From contig NZ_CP144164.1 in the NCBI RefSeq assembly GCF_037478005.1, positions 1,550,001 through 1,614,000 on the forward strand: a stretch of DNA of 64,000 nt, in the 5' to 3' direction. Shown one piece after another: positions 40,582-50,185 of this stretch (the first letter of the stretch is position 1; each line of letters opens with the position of its first letter). The DNA is from Alteromonas sp. M12 (GTDB lineage Bacteria; Pseudomonadota; Gammaproteobacteria; Enterobacterales; Alteromonadaceae). A program made the translations under genes and the position numbers. The notes under the pieces were generated by a model. It was not told the origin of the DNA, searched no databases, and saw only the letters and a list, made by a program, of their open reading frames with translations.

Positions 40582-42132
40582 ATGTCTGATATGTTTCTGT
40601 TTGCTGAAGACACAGACGAAAAAATTGAAGTTCAGAAAGGTGTATGGAAAGTCCTTATAGTTGACGATGAACCTGAGGTTCATGCGGTTACCAAGCTTGC
40701 ATTGAACGATTTTGTTTTTCAGGAAAAAGGCCTTCGCTTTATTAGCGCATACAGCGGGAAAGAAGCTAAAGAACTTTTCCAGCAGCATGATGATATTGCG
40801 GTTGTGTTGTTAGATGTTGTAATGGAAACAGATGAAGCCGGTTTAGACGTTGCCCAATATGTACGTAACGAGCTTCACAACAATTTCACTCGTATCATTT
40901 TACGCACAGGGCAGCCCGGGCAAGCACCAGAGCGTGATGTGATTCTAAATTACGATATTAATGATTATAAATCGAAAACCGAACTTACAGCTCAGAAATT
41001 GTTCACTGTGGTAATCGCAGCTCTTCGCTCATATCGAGATATCATGGTAATTGAAGAGAATCGGCAAGGTTTAGAAAAAATCATTTCCGCTTCTGCAAAT
41101 TTATTTTCTATTCGTTCCTTAGAAAATTTTATCGAAGGTATTATTCAACAGCTATCTTCGCTACTTGGAGGAACAAAGGATGCTGCTTATATCACTTCAG
41201 CCATTGCCGCCCCTAATCCAATTGATGTATTCGAGCCTAAGGAGTTTTACGTGTTCTCTGGAAAAGGAGAGTACCATGGACAAGAAGGAGCGTTGTTAGA
41301 AGATGTTGTAACCGGGGATGAGCTTGTTGCCTGTAGAAAAGCATTGAAAGAAAAATCACTGGTTTATGGCGATGAATACGTTGCAGCCTATTGTCAGGGT
41401 AAACATACTAATGGATCCCTGTTGTATTTATCTGGTATTCCCAGAGCAATGAATCGCTATGATAAAAAGCTTCTGGAAATATTCAGTAATAATGTCCAAA
41501 TAGCTTTTGATAACGTGCTTCTCACAAAAGATATTGAAGACTCCCAACGAGAAATAATCGAACGTTTGGGCGATGCTATGGAAAAACAGTTTAGCGTTGG
41601 AAAGCACATTCAAAGGATGGTTGAAATGTGTAAACTGCTCTCCAAAGAGTATGGTTTATCTGAGACACAAATTGAAATGCTCGCCTTAGCTGTGCCATTG
41701 CATGATGTCGGAAAATTGAAAGTTCCAACCGATATATTAGGTAAACCGGGTCCACTCAATGACTTAGAAAAAGAAGCTGCCAAACGGCACGCTCAAATCG
41801 GCTATGATTTGTTGAAAGATTCTCGTCGCAAAATTATTCAGTCAGCGGCCCAAGTCGCTCGCGATCACCATGAACATTGGGATGGCAATGGCTACCCTCG
41901 AGGTTTGAAGGGTGAAAAAATCCATATTTTTAGTCGGATTACGGCCATTGCTGATGTTTATGATGCCCTGCGTAGTAAACTCAATTACAAAGAGGCTTGG
42001 CCGTTGGATAAAGTGCTAGATACCTTCAAAGAGGCGCGAGGAAAACAGTTTGAACCTAAACTGGTCGACATTTTACTCGAAAATATCGAGAAAATAGAGA
42101 ATATACAACAGCAATACCCTGATCCTGTTTAA
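40582..42132 (+). CDS. Response regulator with DUF3369 and HD-GYP domains
   Basis: A 516-residue regulator likely to hydrolyse cyclic di-GMP. The REC domain (residues 22-150) has Asp28/Asp29 and phospho-acceptor Asp78 in VLLDVVM. DUF3369, a GAF-like sensor-output domain, spans about 160-320. The HD-GYP domain follows with HD at 374-375 (LHDVGKLKVP) and HHEHWDGNGYP at 429-439, both needed for activity. No partner histidine kinase is adjacent. Its last 645 bp are duplicated 2.2 kb downstream. Confidence 0.93.
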   Translation: MSDMFLFAEDTDEKIEVQKGVWKVLIVDDEPEVHAVTKLALNDFVFQEKGLRFISAYSGKEAKELFQQHDDIAVVLLDVVMETDEAGLDVAQYVRNELHNNFTRIILRTGQPGQAPERDVILNYDINDYKSKTELTAQKLFTVVIAALRSYRDIMVIEENRQGLEKIISASANLFSIRSLENFIEGIIQQLSSLLGGTKDAAYITSAIAAPNPIDVFEPKEFYVFSGKGEYHGQEGALLEDVVTGDELVACRKALKEKSLVYGDEYVAAYCQGKHTNGSLLYLSGIPRAMNRYDKKLLEIFSNNVQIAFDNVLLTKDIEDSQREIIERLGDAMEKQFSVGKHIQRMVEMCKLLSKEYGLSETQIEMLALAVPLHDVGKLKVPTDILGKPGPLNDLEKEAAKRHAQIGYDLLKDSRRKIIQSAAQVARDHHEHWDGNGYPRGLKGEKIHIFSRITAIADVYDALRSKLNYKEAWPLDKVLDTFKEARGKQFEPKLVDILLENIEKIENIQQQYPDPV

Positions 42133-43486
42133 TCAATAATCGCCAGTTTCAAACGTTAATACAAGCAAGCTTACGGGGAACGCTGCTTATCAAAAAAATA
42201 ATCAAAGGCTTCTCGATTTGACTACTGGTCTAGTATAAAGTGTTGGCCGCCTCAAAAGTCTTCCTTTATATTGAGGTGCAAATTTTCCAACTGAAAAACA
42301 TAATAATTAGAAGGGCGTTTTATGTACATGATGACCAAACATCTTCACCTTACTGCAGTGGCATTAAGCATTATTTTATTTATTTTACGATTTGTATGGT
42401 TACAGCGTAATTCAACATTGTTACATAAAAAATGGGTGAAAATAGTACCGCATGTAATTGATACCCTGTTGCTGGTTACTGCTATAACTCTATGTTTTAT
42501 CGTACCTTTTAATCCTATCCAACATCCTTGGTTGTGGCAAAAAATCGTTCTGGTTATCGCCTATATTGGACTAGGGTTTTACGTACTAAAATTTGCTGAT
42601 TCAGCGATAAAACAATGGGGTGGTTTTACCCTCGCTATTGTGTGTTTAATGTTGGCTGCTAACTTAGCGGTTAGTAAACAAGCACTTATTGGCTTTTAAC
42701 AAATAGATCATGGATAAGTGTTAAGGTTTCACTACGCTAACCCGATAACAATACATAATGTCAAATTGTTAGAGGATACTGTGAAAGCCTTACACCATGC
42801 TATCAATGAGAAAGACTCTTTGTTGGCGAGTTTATTATTAACTCAACAATTTGGAAACAGCATCAACGTACTTAAGTACGTTGCGCAAATTACTGTACTA
42901 GCCAAACAAGTCGCAAAACATATCGATTCTAATGGGTCGGAACTGGAAAGGTTTCAACAACTAATCGACGGTTTCTATACTCAATTGGCATTTAGCGGCG
43001 ATGAAAACAACTTTTTTAATGCCAAGTATAGTTTAGTAGACCAAGTTATTGACTATCACACTGGGATTCCCGTCACCCTATCCATTGTTTTTTCTGCTAT
43101 CGCCAATCAACTTGGATTCAATGTGGCAGGGGTTAACTTTCCTGGGCATTTTTTAATTCGTTTTCAAAGTCAGGAAAAGCGTTTACGCTTTATCGATCCA
43201 CTTAATGGCAACACTATTAAATGGCAAGAGTTAGAAGCGTTATATTTTAGTATCGTAGGTGAAACAGAAGATGAGGAAATGCCCTCAGACACACTCAATG
43301 TTGCCTCTACAGAAGAAATATTGGTTAGGTTATTACATAATTTAAAAGCGTCTTATATCCGAGAAGAAAATTACCAAATGGCACTTCGCGCGGTGGATTT
43401 GCTAATTGAACTTTGTCCTGATGACCCTTACGAACGCCGTGATCGTGGTTTTTTACTTCATCAGTTAGAGTGTCCTCAAGTGGCGA
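41487..43486 (+). repeat. Left copy of a 2-kb direct duplication
   Basis: Covers the 3' part of the HD-GYP gene, all of sirB2 and most of sirB1. The right copy at 43679-45697 is identical for the first 1,016 bp and again near its end. The left copy is undamaged in all three genes and is presumably the functional one. Confidence 0.9.
42322..42699 (+). CDS. sirB2: SirB2 family membrane protein
   Basis: A 125-residue protein with four hydrophobic segments of the SirB (YchQ) family; KHLHLTAVALSIILFILRF and QRNSTLLHKKWVKIVPHVID are characteristic. AGAAGG seven bases upstream supports the ATG at 42322. The name comes from Salmonella invasion-gene regulation, but the molecular role is not established. 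It precedes sirB1, the usual neighbour between prmC and kdsA. Confidence 0.88.
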   Translation: MYMMTKHLHLTAVALSIILFILRFVWLQRNSTLLHKKWVKIVPHVIDTLLLVTAITLCFIVPFNPIQHPWLWQKIVLVIAYIGLGFYVLKFADSAIKQWGGFTLAIVCLMLAANLAVSKQALIGF

Positions 43487-43596
43487 AAGCCGATTACCAG
43501 TTTTTCATAAAACGTTGTCCTCAAGACCCTTCCGCGCAACTACTAAAAATGCAAATGCGGCATTGGGAAAGCGCTTTGACTGTGGTTTTACACTAA
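42718..43596 (+). CDS. sirB1: SirB1 family protein (transglutaminase-like plus TPR)
   Basis: A 292-residue protein of the SirB1/YchA family. The transglutaminase-like core DYHTGIPVTLSIVFSAIANQ and VNFPGHFLIRF lies at about residues 115-155, and a C-terminal TPR-like region (NYQMALRAVDLLIELCPDDP) follows. Translation probably begins at GTG 42718, because the nearby ATG runs into a stop; the start is not certain. Function is unknown. Confidence 0.86.
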   Translation: MLRFHYANPITIHNVKLLEDTVKALHHAINEKDSLLASLLLTQQFGNSINVLKYVAQITVLAKQVAKHIDSNGSELERFQQLIDGFYTQLAFSGDENNFFNAKYSLVDQVIDYHTGIPVTLSIVFSAIANQLGFNVAGVNFPGHFLIRFQSQEKRLRFIDPLNGNTIKWQELEALYFSIVGETEDEEMPSDTLNVASTEEILVRLLHNLKASYIREENYQMALRAVDLLIELCPDDPYERRDRGFLLHQLECPQVAKADYQFFIKRCPQDPSAQLLKMQMRHWESALTVVLH

Positions 43597-43678
43597 ATTT
43601 TTATGCAACTTCAATGGCGCGATTTGATATCTGTAATTTATAGACACGTTAACCAAAGCTGCGCAAAACTCGCTAAAC
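43597..43678. other. Short unique segment between the two copies of the duplication
   Basis: 82 bp after sirB1 that are not repeated in the right copy; they end at the TAATAATGTCC microhomology where the second copy begins. No gene or terminator seen. Confidence 0.6.
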
Positions 43679-44324
43679 TAATAATGTCCAAATAGCTTTT
43701 GATAACGTGCTTCTCACAAAAGATATTGAAGACTCCCAACGAGAAATAATCGAACGTTTGGGCGATGCTATGGAAAAACAGTTTAGCGTTGGAAAGCACA
43801 TTCAAAGGATGGTTGAAATGTGTAAACTGCTCTCCAAAGAGTATGGTTTATCTGAGACACAAATTGAAATGCTCGCCTTAGCTGTGCCATTGCATGATGT
43901 CGGAAAATTGAAAGTTCCAACCGATATATTAGGTAAACCGGGTCCACTCAATGACTTAGAAAAAGAAGCTGCCAAACGGCACGCTCAAATCGGCTATGAT
44001 TTGTTGAAAGATTCTCGTCGCAAAATTATTCAGTCAGCGGCCCAAGTCGCTCGCGATCACCATGAACATTGGGATGGCAATGGCTACCCTCGAGGTTTGA
44101 AGGGTGAAAAAATCCATATTTTTAGTCGGATTACGGCCATTGCTGATGTTTATGATGCCCTGCGTAGTAAACTCAATTACAAAGAGGCTTGGCCGTTGGA
44201 TAAAGTGCTAGATACCTTCAAAGAGGCGCGAGGAAAACAGTTTGAACCTAAACTGGTCGACATTTTACTCGAAAATATCGAGAAAATAGAGAATATACAA
44301 CAGCAATACCCTGATCCTGTTTAA
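43679..44324 (+). pseudogene. 3' fragment of the HD-GYP gene, duplicated
   Basis: Encodes the last 205 or so residues of the upstream regulator, from VLLTKDIED to the stop, without any difference, but has no REC or DUF3369 part. An in-frame GTG at 43707 could in theory start an isolated HD-GYP domain, yet no ribosome-binding site or promoter is evident. Most likely inert, or an assembly artefact. Confidence 0.8.
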
Positions 44325-44513
44325 TCAATAATCGCCAGTTTCAAACGTTAATACAAGCAAGCTTACGGGGAACGCTGCTTATCAAAAAAATAATCAAAGG
44401 CTTCTCGATTTGACTACTGGTCTAGTATAAAGTGTTGGCCGCCTCAAAAGTCTTCCTTTATATTGAGGTGCAAATTTTCCAACTGAAAAACATAATAATT
44501 AGAAGGGCGTTTT

Positions 44514-44890
44514 ATGTACATGATGACCAAACATCTTCACCTTACTGCAGTGGCATTAAGCATTATTTTATTTATTTTACGATTTGTATGGTTACAGCGT
44601 AATTCAACATTGTTACATAAAAAATGGGTGAAAATAGTACCGCATGTAATTGATACCCTGTTGCTGGTTACTGCTATAACTCTATGTTTTATCGACCTTT
44701 TATCCGAGCCAACAACCTTGGTTGTGGCAAAAAATCGTTCTGGTATCGCCTATATTGGACTAGGTTGTACTACTTAAATTTCTATTCAGCGATAAAACAT
44801 GGGTGGTTTTACCTCTCGCTATTGTGTGTTTAATGTTTGGCTGCTAACTTAGCTGGTTAGTAAACAAGCACTTTAATCGGCTTTTAACAA
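44514..44890 (+). pseudogene. Damaged copy of sirB2
   Basis: Identical to sirB2 through codon ~60 (CFI), then frameshifted by several small indels from 44695; the open frame ends at 44777 after 87 codons instead of 125. Remaining sirB2 sequence is recognisable up to the duplicated stop region near 44888. Confidence 0.8.
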
Positions 44891-44907
44891 ATAGATCACA
44901 TGGATAA

Positions 44908-45768
44908 GTGTTTTAAGGTTTCACTACGCTAAAACCGATAAGTCAATACATAATGTCAAATTGTTAGAGGATACTGTTGGATAGCCATACACCATGTCTA
45001 TCAATGAGAAAAGACTCTCTGTTGTTTGGCGAGTTTATTATAAACTCAACCCCAATTTGGAAACAGCATCAACGTACGTAAGGACGTTGCGGCAAAATTA
45101 CTGTACTAGCCAAACAAGTCGCAAAAATATCGATTCTAATGGGTCGGAACTGGAAAGGTTTTTTCAACAACTAATCGACGGTTTCTATACTCAATTGGCA
45201 TTTAGCGGCGATGAAAACAACTTTTTTAATGCCAAGTATAGTTTAGTAGACCAAGTTATTGACTATCACACTGGGATTCCCGTCACCCTATCCATTGTTT
45301 TTTCTGCTATCGCCAATCAACTTGGATTCAATGTGGCAGGGGTTAACTTTCCTGGGCATTTTTTAATTCGTTTTTCAAAGTCAGGAAAAGCGTTTACGCT
45401 TTATCGATCCACTTAATGGCAACACTATTAAATGGCAAGAGTTAGAAGCGTTATATTTTAGTATCGTAGGTGAAACAGAAGATGAGGAAATGCCCTCAGA
45501 CACACTCAATGTTGCCTCTACAGAAGAAATATTGGTTAGGTTATTACATAATTTAAAAGCGTCTTATATCCGAGAAGAAAATTACCAAATGGCACTTCGC
45601 GCGGTGGATTTGCTAATTGAACTTTGTCCTGATGACCCTTACGAACGCCGTGATCGTGGTTTTTTACTTCATCAGTTAGAGTGTCCTCAAGTGGCGATTA
45701 ATCTCAATTTGCTTACTCGTGCCACCGACAAATTTCCTTTACTCCGCACTTTAATATTCCTACTATAG
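44908..45768 (+). pseudogene. Damaged and truncated copy of sirB1
   Basis: The 5' third has many indels; the middle is intact for about 70 codons (DENNFFNAKYSLVDQVID onward) until an extra T near 45370 shifts the frame. The sequence then continues to LECPQVA, where it is replaced at 45698 by kdsA upstream sequence, so the last ~37 codons of sirB1 are missing. The resulting frame stops at 45768. Confidence 0.8.
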
Positions 45769-45811
45769 CGCTAACTTATGTAATAAATTCAGCTATAGAG
45801 AAGCAATTTAA

Positions 45812-46663
<852 letters not shown>

Positions 46664-46680
46664 TAGCCGTAACGGCGAAC

Positions 46681-46956
46681 TTATTCAGTTAGTTTCGCCG
46701 TGTTGTTTACACTTGAAGTTTCTTCAATTTCAACTATAAATTTTTGTAGTTCTTTTTTGGCAGCATTAGATCCTAACAAAAGTTTAGAAGCTTCAATTGA
46801 GTTCAATGGTTGCAAGTCTTCCAAGTTTTGTTGAAGTAAAGCGTCAATGGTTGTTGCTAGTGACAAGCCCATTTCAGTTGTTTCATTAGCGCTAGCAAAA
46901 CTGATAGCACTGGCGTTTAAAGCAATCGCAATTGTAAGATATTTTAAGTTTTTCAT
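46681..46956 (-). CDS. Small secreted protein of unknown function
   Basis: A 91-residue frame with a clear Sec signal peptide (KNLKYLTIAIALNASAIS, cleavage probably at FASA-NE, residues 22-23). The mature part is about 68 residues, acidic and helical (TTIDALLQQNLEDLQPL, NAAKKELQKFIVEIEE). No family was recognised. It stands alone, convergent with kdsA and divergent from gcvA across 232 bp of AT-rich sequence. Confidence 0.65.
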   Translation of the reverse strand: MKNLKYLTIAIALNASAISFASANETTEMGLSLATTIDALLQQNLEDLQPLNSIEASKLLLGSNAAKKELQKFIVEIEETSSVNNTAKLTE

Positions 46957-47188
46957 ATTTTCTCTAAATTATTTTCATTTAACATTATCATTTTTGCTAT
47001 ATTTATTTAACAAAAATGTACAAATAAGTTAATGTTTTATATACATAAAATTTTAACTTGGAGCTATTTTATACAATAACGTGAAACCTTGAAAATGACA
47101 TTTAGTATGGATAATCATTAGAAAAACTAATGATTAAAAAGCGTTTCTAGTTTATCCTTAACACAATTCACTAAAAATAAGATTTGTC

Positions 47189-48106
47189 ATGAATCGCCGA
47201 TTGCCCCCATTGAATGCCCTTAGAGCATTTGAAGCTGCTGCAAGGCATTTAAGTTTTACGAAAGCGGCAGATGAGCTTTACGTAACGCAAGCCGCAGTTA
47301 GCCATCAAATTAAAAGTTTGGAAGAGTATCTTTCGATCAAATTATTTTTACGTAAGAATCGTTCTTTGTTACTTACAGAGCAGGGACAAAGCTATTACCT
47401 TGAATTAAAAGAACTGTTCGAATCACTACACTCAGCTACTGAGAGGCTTCTCGCGGCAGGCGCTAAAGGTGCTCTAACTGTGGCCATGCCTCCAAGCTTC
47501 GCCATCCAATGGTTAGTGCCTCGGGTGAACCAATTTAGCCAGCAATACCCTGATATAGATGTGCGAATCAAAGCCATAGATTTTGATGATGGTTTCTTAG
47601 AGGACGATGTTGATGTGGCTATCTATTATGGGCGAGGCAAATGGTCAGGGCTAAAAGTAGACAAACTTCATACTGAGTATTTGACACCTGTTTGCTCGCC
47701 AATGCTATTTAACGGTACTAAGCCTTTAGATAGTCTCGATGATCTTAAATACCATCGTTTGTTACACGACAGTACCCGCGAAAGTTGGAAAACGTTCATT
47801 AGACAATTTCATGTTAGCGGCGTCAAAGTCGAGCAGGGGCCCATTTTTAGTCACACTATGATGGTTCTTCAAGCCGCGGCACTTGGGCAAGGAATTGCGC
47901 TTGCAAATAGTGTGTTAGCACGACCTGAATTAGCTTCTGGACGATTAGTCTGTCCATTTGAAGAGCGTTTAGTGAGTAAAAGTAGTTATTATCTTGTTTG
48001 TCATGAATCTCAAGCCGAGTTAGGTAAAATTGCGACTTTTCGGCATTGGTTGTTAGAACAGGTTAAAGAAGAGCAAGATGGGGAGCAAGATGAAGTGCTT
48101 AATTGA
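47189..48106 (+). CDS. gcvA: LysR family regulator, GcvA-like
   Basis: A 305-residue LysR-type regulator with RRLPPLNALRAFEAAARHLS at the N-terminus and the AADELYVTQAAVSHQIK recognition helix, typical of the GcvA subgroup that controls glycine cleavage genes in E. coli. The effector domain includes a VDVAIYYGRGKW motif. The order gcvA-ygdD-rlmM is as in E. coli and supports the name; the regulon here is inferred only. Confidence 0.88.
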   Translation: MNRRLPPLNALRAFEAAARHLSFTKAADELYVTQAAVSHQIKSLEEYLSIKLFLRKNRSLLLTEQGQSYYLELKELFESLHSATERLLAAGAKGALTVAMPPSFAIQWLVPRVNQFSQQYPDIDVRIKAIDFDDGFLEDDVDVAIYYGRGKWSGLKVDKLHTEYLTPVCSPMLFNGTKPLDSLDDLKYHRLLHDSTRESWKTFIRQFHVSGVKVEQGPIFSHTMMVLQAAALGQGIALANSVLARPELASGRLVCPFEERLVSKSSYYLVCHESQAELGKIATFRHWLLEQVKEEQDGEQDEVLN

Positions 48107-48707
48107 TCGTCCTGAAAAGCCGTTTGCTCGGTTTATTTTTGCCCATGGAGCTGGCGCGAATAAACATAGTGAGTTTATGCAACAGGTTGCCGAAATACTC
48201 TGTCAAGGTGGGGTAGAGGTTGTACGCTTTGACTTCCCATACATGCTTCGAGCAGCGGAAAAAAATAAACGCCAGCCCCCTGATAGAGCTAATATTTTGC
48301 TGCAAGATTTTACAGAGATGATAAATAGTGCCGATACAGAGCTACCATTATTTATTGGTGGTAAATCCATGGGGGGAAGAATGGCCTCGATGCTTGAGTC
48401 ACTTGCTCGAGTTAAAGGTGTTATTTGTTTAGGTTACCCTTTTCACCCACCAGGTAAACCTGAAAAGGAACGCACTGAACATCTATATTTATCAAACGCA
48501 CCTATACTGATTATTCAGGGGGAGCGGGATACATTCGGGAATCGCAGTAGAGTGGAGTCATATCCACTCCCTAAAAATATAGAAGTTCAATTCTTAGCAG
48601 CGGCAGACCATAGTTTTGTACCGCTTAAATCGAGTGGAATTACAGCCGTTGAACATATTAATTCTGCAGCCGATAGAATGATAAAATTTATGAAGGGACA
48701 AATATGA
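48090..48707 (+). CDS. Alpha/beta hydrolase, TEX30/KANL3-like
   Basis: A 205-residue hydrolase from ATG 48090, which has GGGGAG just upstream; ATG 48078 is an alternative. The fold marks are FAHGAGANKHS, the nucleophile Ser in GGKSMGGRMA near residue 93, Asp in IIQGERDTFG, and His in AADHSF. Proteins of this type are annotated as dienelactone hydrolase-like; the substrate is unknown. It overlaps the gcvA end by 17 nt and the ygdD start by 4 nt, so it belongs to the gcvA-ygdD-rlmM operon. Confidence 0.85.
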   Translation: MKCLIDRPEKPFARFIFAHGAGANKHSEFMQQVAEILCQGGVEVVRFDFPYMLRAAEKNKRQPPDRANILLQDFTEMINSADTELPLFIGGKSMGGRMASMLESLARVKGVICLGYPFHPPGKPEKERTEHLYLSNAPILIIQGERDTFGNRSRVESYPLPKNIEVQFLAAADHSFVPLKSSGITAVEHINSAADRMIKFMKGQI

Positions 48708-49075
48708 AGTTTTTATTAATGTTCGCTGCTAGTAGTGCAGCGCTATCAGTATTGCTCGGGGCTTTCGGGGCGCATGCATTAAAGACCTTGTTAACTGAGA
48801 ATTCGTTAGGCTACTTTCACACTGCTGTACAATACCAAATGACCCATAGTCTTGCTATGTTGGCATTTTTAGTTTTTTACAGTTTTTGGAAAAATCAGTG
48901 GTTAATTTGGGGAGCACGTTCGTTTGCTTTTGGGATTATTTTTTTTAGTGGCAGCTTATATACGTTAGCATTGACTAACTTAAAGTGGGTTGGTCCAATT
49001 ACGCCATTGGGTGGATTATGTTTTATAGCCGGTTGGGTATGTTTATTAGTGGCAGCTTACGAATATGAGAATTAA
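48704..49075 (+). CDS. ygdD: DUF423 membrane protein YgdD
   Basis: A 123-residue protein with four hydrophobic segments and the DUF423 marks LGAFGAHALK near residue 20, YHTAVQYQMTHSLAML-like middle segment, and FSGSLYTLALT. Function unknown. It overlaps the hydrolase gene by 4 nt and rlmM by 11 nt. Confidence 0.9.
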   Translation: MKFLLMFAASSAALSVLLGAFGAHALKTLLTENSLGYFHTAVQYQMTHSLAMLAFLVFYSFWKNQWLIWGARSFAFGIIFFSGSLYTLALTNLKWVGPITPLGGLCFIAGWVCLLVAAYEYEN

Positions 49076-50135
49076 TTCTCTACTATTATATTGCCGAGCA
49101 GGCTTTGAGGCTGATCTGTGCACTGAACTGCAAGAACAGTTGAGTAAGCTAGGTGTATTTGGTTATCCGCTGTTTTCCAAAAAATCGGGTTTTGTCCGAT
49201 TTATCTGTCATCAAGATGGAGATCCAGAAAAAGTTATTCAACAACTGGCCGTAAAAGATTTGGTCTTTGCTCGTCAAATGTTTGCGAGCACAGAACCTAT
49301 TTCTCTCACTGATACTGCAGATCGTATCTCTCCCATCTTAGAAAATTTGCAAGACCAAAGTTTATTTGGTGAACTGCGGGTTGAACATGCAGACACTACG
49401 GATGGTCGCGAACTATCTAAGTTATGTCGAAAGTTAGCGGTACCATTACGACAAAGTTTACGTAAAAACAACTTACTGACAGCAAAAGAACAAACTAACA
49501 AACCTTGTTTATTTGTATTTTTTGTCACTGGTGTTGAAGTGATTCTTGGATTCTCTAACCCTAAAAAGCACAGTCCGTTGCCGCTAGGCATTTTACGTTT
49601 GCGTTCACCTTCATCTGCACCCAGTCGTTCAACCCTTAAATTAGATGAGGCCATTCAGGTTTTTATCCCCAAAGCTGAGATGCAAATCCGTTTTGAACCT
49701 GGTATGCACGCCGTAGATTTAGGGGCATGTCCAGGTGGCTGGACATATCAATTGGTGCAGCGAGGGCTTTTTGTGCAAGCGGTTGACAATGGCGCTATGG
49801 ATGCAGCTTTGATGGAAACAGGGCAGGTTAGCTACTTTCCTGAAGATGGCTTTAAATACGAACCCCGTAAAAAGAATGTTCATTGGCTAGTTTGCGATAT
49901 GATTGAGCAACCCCAGCGCGTGGCGAAACTTATGGCTAACTGGCTAATTAAGGGATGGTGTAAAGAAGCTATTTTTAATTTAAAGTTGCCCATGAAACAA
50001 AGGTACGAATCGGTTACCCAAGCGAAGCAACTTGTGCATGAAATGATGGACAAACATGCGATTAAATATGAATGGCAAGCGAAACACCTTTATCACGACC
50101 GAGAAGAAGTGACCGTTCATATTAAAACCCTCTAG
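49065..50135 (+). CDS. rlmM: 23S rRNA (cytidine-2498 2'-O)-methyltransferase
   Basis: Methylates the ribose of C2498 in 23S rRNA. The 356-residue protein has an N-terminal THUMP-like domain (LLYCRAGFEADLCTELQEQL) and a C-terminal Rossmann domain with the SAM motif VDLGACPGGWTYQL near residue 221. The catalytic Lys-Asp-Lys-Glu set of the RrmJ type is consistent with CDMIEQP, NLKLPMKQR and REEVTVH. Last gene of the gcvA operon. Confidence 0.95.
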   Translation: MRINSLLLYCRAGFEADLCTELQEQLSKLGVFGYPLFSKKSGFVRFICHQDGDPEKVIQQLAVKDLVFARQMFASTEPISLTDTADRISPILENLQDQSLFGELRVEHADTTDGRELSKLCRKLAVPLRQSLRKNNLLTAKEQTNKPCLFVFFVTGVEVILGFSNPKKHSPLPLGILRLRSPSSAPSRSTLKLDEAIQVFIPKAEMQIRFEPGMHAVDLGACPGGWTYQLVQRGLFVQAVDNGAMDAALMETGQVSYFPEDGFKYEPRKKNVHWLVCDMIEQPQRVAKLMANWLIKGWCKEAIFNLKLPMKQRYESVTQAKQLVHEMMDKHAIKYEWQAKHLYHDREEVTVHIKTL

Positions 50136-50185
50136 CGTTTTAAAGCGCGACTTTCAGCTTAGGCTTATCCGCTTTTATTTAATGA

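Larger units (their letters stand above)
43679..45697 (+). repeat. Right, damaged copy of the 2-kb duplication
   Basis: Begins at a TAATAATGTCC sequence shared with the left copy and ends in GTGGCGA, where it switches to the kdsA upstream sequence. From 43679 to 44694 it is identical to the left copy (offset 2,192 bp). Between 44695 and about 45375 there are many one- to few-base insertions and deletions, mostly beside short base runs; the remainder is again identical. Confidence 0.9.

Noticed and set aside
43707-44324. A stand-alone HD-GYP protein
   Set aside because: It is an exact copy of the 3' part of the upstream gene with no ribosome-binding site or promoter of its own.
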